A DNA stretch of 7,922 bases, taken from Prevotella sp. UBA4268. GTDB lineage: Bacteria > Bacteroidota > Bacteroidia > Bacteroidales > Bacteroidaceae. Below the pieces are notes generated by a model, which worked only from the letters and a program-made list of their open reading frames with translations, did not search any database and was not told the DNA's origin. Numbering within the stretch: position 1 is the first letter of the stretch; each line of letters begins with the position of its first letter. The stretch spans positions 1 through 7,922 of the forward strand of contig DGWC01000093.1 of NCBI GenBank assembly GCA_002395135.1. The letters run 5' to 3'. Positions 5,610-7,922 of this stretch are shown here, one piece after another. The translations under genes were made by a program, and so were the position numbers.

Positions 5610-5951
5610 TTAAGCGTTCTGCTGTCCGTTCTGTACGGCCGACGAACTGGCATCGGCGAAAACGTAGCCGCGGTCCACGCGGATGACGACGCCTTTGGCG
5701 ATTTCCACTTCCACGGTATTGGTGGCGATGTCGATGTTCTTCACTGTTCCGTAGATGCCGCCGCCGGTAACTACTTTCGTTCCCACTTGGAGTGCGTTCT
5801 GGAAACTACGGATTTCCTTCTGCTTTTTCTGCTGCGGACGAATCATGAAAAACCACATAATGGCGAAAATGGCCACCATCATGATGATGAAACTCATGCC
5901 GCCTCCACCTTGCGGGGCAGCCTGCGCTGATAATACGATTGCTGTTGTCAT
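5610..5951 (-). CDS. yajC: Preprotein translocase accessory subunit YajC
   Basis: YajC is a small inner-membrane protein associated with SecDF and the SecYEG translocon. The 113-aa product has a short Ala/Gly-rich N-terminus, a single membrane helix (about 19-37, MSFIIMMVAIFAIMWFFMI) and the family signature FMIRPQQKKQKE (35-46). A small cytosolic beta domain follows, with GTKVVTGGGIYGTVKNI (57-73) and VEVEIAKGVVIRVDRGYV (80-97). The length is typical. The ATG at 5951 is 12 nt after nusB and the next gene begins about 4 nt after its stop. secD/secF are not in the window. The identification is secure. Confidence 0.95.
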   Translation of the reverse strand: MTTAIVLSAQAAPQGGGGMSFIIMMVAIFAIMWFFMIRPQQKKQKEIRSFQNALQVGTKVVTGGGIYGTVKNIDIATNTVEVEIAKGVVIRVDRGYVFADASSSAVQNGQQNA

Positions 5952-5963
5952 TGTCTTGAATAT

Positions 5964-6935
5964 TTATGAATTTTTCTTTTCTTCCTTCTTGGGCTTGCTG
6001 GTTTTCTCGGGTATGGGTTTCAGCAAGATGCCTTCGGCAGCCAGATGGCGTGCGATGCTGTCTAACATTCCGTTGATATAGCCGCTGCTTTTCGGTGTGC
6101 TGTACACCTTCGACAGTTCCAGATACTCGTTGATGGTTACGTTGATGGGAATGGCGGGGAAGGTGAGCATTTCGGCAATGGCAATCTGCATGATCACGAT
6201 ATCCATGTAGGCCAGTCGCGAGAAGTCCCAGTTGCGGCTTGTCTCGCTCATGTAGCGCTGATACTGGTCGGCGTTGAGGATGGTGGCCCTGAACAGTTTG
6301 CGCGCGAAATCCTTGTCTTCTTCGTCTTTGTATTCGGGAAGCAGTTCCTGCTTTGACTTGTTCTTGGGGTCGAAGCGGTTGATGGTCTTCAGCACGAATG
6401 TGTCAACAATGTCCTTGTCATCGTTCCAATAGAGGCTCTTTTCTTCAAGCAGCGCGTCGAGGTCTTCGTTGTTCACCACCAGCGTCTTATACAATTTGCG
6501 CCATAGTTCGCGCTCTGTGTCGTAACTGTCGTCGGGGTTGGCGATGTAGTCCTGATAGGTCTGGCTCTGCTCAATCTGGCTAAACAACTTCCTGACGAAC
6601 TCCACGTCGTTGTCCCACGTGAGGTTCTGGCTTTCAATAAAGTCGTTGAGCATTTTGTTCTCTTCGAGTTGAAGGGCGAATTTGTTGTATATGAATTTCT
6701 CGGAAGGCAGTTCCGTGTTTTCTCTCTTTGCTCTTGCCGTTGCAATTTCCACATGTTTCCTTGCCTCTTTTGTCACTGCTACAATCAATTCAAGCAAATA
6801 ATTGTAAAGGTCGTACGCTTTAGAGAGGCTGAACAGAAGTTCCTTTTCCGCTGAATCGATGTTCTTGTTTCCGTTTTGATAGTAAGAGTAAACCAACTGA
6901 ACTACCTTGATACGGATAATTTCTCTATTAATCAT
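5964..6935 (-). CDS. nusB: Transcription antitermination protein NusB, long Bacteroidetes form
   Basis: NusB with NusE (S10) binds boxA RNA and supports rRNA antitermination and processing. The 323-aa protein is more than twice the length of E. coli NusB (139 aa). N-terminal MINREIIRIKVVQLVYSYYQ (1-20) is the first conserved helix. The conserved C-terminal half is recognisable at NWDFSRLAYMDIVIMQIAIAEML (235-257), IPINVTINEYLELSKVYSTPKSSGYINGMLDSI (262-294). Between them lies a roughly 180-residue, charged, helix-rich insertion that I recognise as normal for Bacteroidetes. The tail (310-323) is Lys/Ser-rich. ATG at 6935 lies about 25 nt after a strong -7 box, and it is the first gene of the five-gene operon. 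Confidence 0.93.
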   Translation of the reverse strand: MINREIIRIKVVQLVYSYYQNGNKNIDSAEKELLFSLSKAYDLYNYLLELIVAVTKEARKHVEIATARAKRENTELPSEKFIYNKFALQLEENKMLNDFIESQNLTWDNDVEFVRKLFSQIEQSQTYQDYIANPDDSYDTERELWRKLYKTLVVNNEDLDALLEEKSLYWNDDKDIVDTFVLKTINRFDPKNKSKQELLPEYKDEEDKDFARKLFRATILNADQYQRYMSETSRNWDFSRLAYMDIVIMQIAIAEMLTFPAIPINVTINEYLELSKVYSTPKSSGYINGMLDSIARHLAAEGILLKPIPEKTSKPKKEEKKNS

Positions 6936-6960
6936 CTTTCACTTGTTTTAATTTCAAATG

Positions 6961-6992
6961 CAAAGATAGTGCAAAATGAGTAGACGTGCAAG
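6961..6992 (-). promoter_or_regulatory. Promoter of the nusB operon
   Basis: On the minus strand CTTG (6992-6989), 20 nt, then TATCTTTG (6968-6961) fits the Bacteroidetes promoter with one mismatch in the -33 box. The leader is short (about 20 nt) and has no Shine-Dalgarno. It is the only evident promoter for the operon down to the terminator near 3546. Confidence 0.7.
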
Positions 6993-7028
6993 AAAATGCG
7001 CTTAATTTCTACTTTTTTTAAGAGAAAT

Positions 7029-7060
7029 GTTGTGGGTTTGCGGAAAAAGTAATACCTTTG
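7029..7060 (+). promoter_or_regulatory. Promoter of rplY-pth
   Basis: GTTG (7029-7032), 20 nt, then TACCTTTG (7053-7060) fits the Bacteroidetes consensus, with one mismatch in the -33 box. It faces away from the nusB promoter; the two -33 boxes are about 36 bp apart. The leader to the rplY ATG is about 70 nt and contains an inverted repeat, AATTAAG (7090-7096) with CTTAATT (7113-7119), whose role is unknown. Confidence 0.7.
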
Positions 7061-7136
7061 CACCGCTTTTTTGCAATCGTGTGATGGCGAATTAAGCAAA
7101 TATGTTTTAAAACTTAATTTAGAGTAACACAAAATT

Positions 7137-7742
7137 ATGAAAGAAATCAACATCTCCGGTAAGAAAAGAACAGAGACCGGAAAGAAAGCAACGAAGTTGA
7201 TGAGAAAAGAGGGATTGATTCCCTGCAATCTCTATGGTGAGAAAAAAGGCGAGAACGGTCTGCCCGAGGCATTGGCATTCTCTGTGCCCATGGTTGACCT
7301 GCGCAAGTTGGTCTACACACCGCATATCTATGTGGTGAACCTGAATATCGACGGCGAGGAGCACAAGGCTATCATGAAGGAACTGCAGTTCCATCCGGTG
7401 AGCGACGCTCTGCTTCACATCGACTTCTATGAGATCCATGAGGACAAACCCATCACTATTGGCATTCCTGTGAAACTGAACGGTCTGGCTCAAGGTGTTC
7501 GCGACGGTGGTCGTCTGTCACTCATCGTGCGCAAGGTGAACGTAACAGCCAAGTATGTAGATATTCCTGAGACACTCGATATCGACGTTACCAACCTGAC
7601 CATCGGCAAGAGCATCAAGGTGGGTGAGTTGCAGTTCGAAGGTCTGGAGATGGCAACCAGCAAGGAGGTTGTGGTTTGCACCATCAAGGCAACCCGCAAG
7701 TCTAATGCCGCTGCTCAGGAAGCCACTGAGGAGAATGCTTAA
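7137..7742 (+). CDS. rplY: 50S ribosomal protein L25 / general stress protein Ctc
   Basis: L25 of the Ctc/TL5 type binds 5S rRNA in the large ribosomal subunit. The 201-aa protein has the N-terminal 5S-binding domain (about 1-92), with [25 protein letters not shown] (10-34) and the conserved [20 protein letters not shown] (81-100). A C-terminal beta domain follows (about 101-185), with [24 protein letters not shown]. The Ala/Glu-rich tail (191-201) is usual for the long form. The ATG at 7137 follows an A-rich leader with no Shine-Dalgarno. It is the first gene of a plus-strand unit with pth, an order common in Bacteroidales. It starts from a promoter region shared, divergently, with nusB. Confidence 0.95.
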   Translation: MKEINISGKKRTETGKKATKLMRKEGLIPCNLYGEKKGENGLPEALAFSVPMVDLRKLVYTPHIYVVNLNIDGEEHKAIMKELQFHPVSDALLHIDFYEIHEDKPITIGIPVKLNGLAQGVRDGGRLSLIVRKVNVTAKYVDIPETLDIDVTNLTIGKSIKVGELQFEGLEMATSKEVVVCTIKATRKSNAAAQEATEENA

Positions 7743-7922
7743 TCTGGTGAACGTGCTCGGTGGTTTTTTCCGCTTCTTCAAGAAGGCGGCAGCGGCCGAC
7801 GGCACACATCCCACAACTCCCGAAGACATGGATAAATATCTGATTGTGGGCTTGGGGAATCCTGGAAGTGAATATGCCGGGACCCGCCACAACACGGGAT
7901 ATATGGTATTGGACGCTTTTGC
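7735..7922 (+). CDS. pth: Peptidyl-tRNA hydrolase, N-terminal part (cut by the window end)
   Basis: Pth cleaves peptidyl-tRNA released from stalled ribosomes. The hallmark [31 protein letters not shown] is seen, including the catalytic-region Asn of GLGNPG and the catalytic His of TRHN. Two starts are possible. ATG at 7828 gives the usual family start ([13 protein letters not shown]). ATG at 7735 adds 31 residues, beginning [20 protein letters not shown], and overlaps the end of rplY by 8 nt. The 85 nt between rplY and 7828 is GC-rich and open in this frame, unlike the AT-rich intergenic DNA elsewhere here, so I give the longer form. The canonical start remains quite possible. Confidence 0.85.
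   Translation, partial: MLNLVNVLGGFFRFFKKAAAADGTHPTTPEDMDKYLIVGLGNPGSEYAGTRHNTGYMVLDAF

Noticed and set aside
5472..5930. 152-codon plus-strand ORF across ybbR-like gene and yajC
   Set aside because: It is antisense to two confident genes and its His/Asp-rich peptide matches nothing I know.
6932..7228. 98-codon minus-strand ORF over the divergent promoter region
   Set aside because: It crosses both promoters and the start of rplY; its Phe/Leu/Ser-rich peptide is typical of chance translation of AT-rich DNA.

Overview
The window looks like Bacteroidales chromosome, most likely a Prevotella/Segatella-type genome. Three things point there. Promoters follow the Bacteroidetes pattern (TTTG-like box, about 20 nt, TAnnTTTG). 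A DUF5606-type protein, a family I know from Bacteroidetes, is present. NusB is the long Bacteroidetes form (323 aa), encoded beside yajC, a YbbR-like gene and coaE. Assignment to genus is inference. No ribosomal RNA, tRNA, CRISPR array or insertion sequence is visible.

Layout, left to right. Positions 1-370 (minus) hold the 5' part of a gene resembling the 'putative polyvalent protein kinase' proteins of Bacteroidetes accessory DNA. It overlaps, in another frame, a 51-codon ORF that also looks like protein; both sit behind one good promoter. Positions 470-2391 (minus) are a two-gene unit: an Asp/Glu racemase-family protein that lacks the usual second catalytic cysteine, followed by a GTG-started MFS transporter of the anion:cation symporter type. 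Positions 2392-2996 contain no gene. They hold five AT-rich dyads whose centres are exactly 22 bp apart, between GC-rich flanks, and the terminator of the next gene. Positions 2997-3425 (minus) encode a small heat-shock protein with its own promoter and an AGGAGG ribosome-binding site, which is uncommon in this phylum.

Positions 3607-6935 (minus) form a tight housekeeping operon, nusB - yajC - ybbR-like - coaE - DUF5606, with gaps of 4 to 12 nt and one 4-nt ATGA overlap. It begins at a promoter near 6961-6992 and ends at a 13-bp-arm hairpin terminator at 3546-3577. The operon links rRNA transcription (NusB), Sec translocation (YajC), an envelope-anchored protein (YbbR-like) and the last step of CoA synthesis (CoaE). 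From a divergent 200-bp promoter region, rplY (ribosomal protein L25/Ctc) and pth (peptidyl-tRNA hydrolase, cut by the window end) run on the plus strand.

The core from 3000 onward is ordinary. The points most worth a second look are the phased dyad array, the dual-frame ORF pair at the left edge and the one-cysteine racemase homologue. I saw no clear new defence or mobile system in the window.
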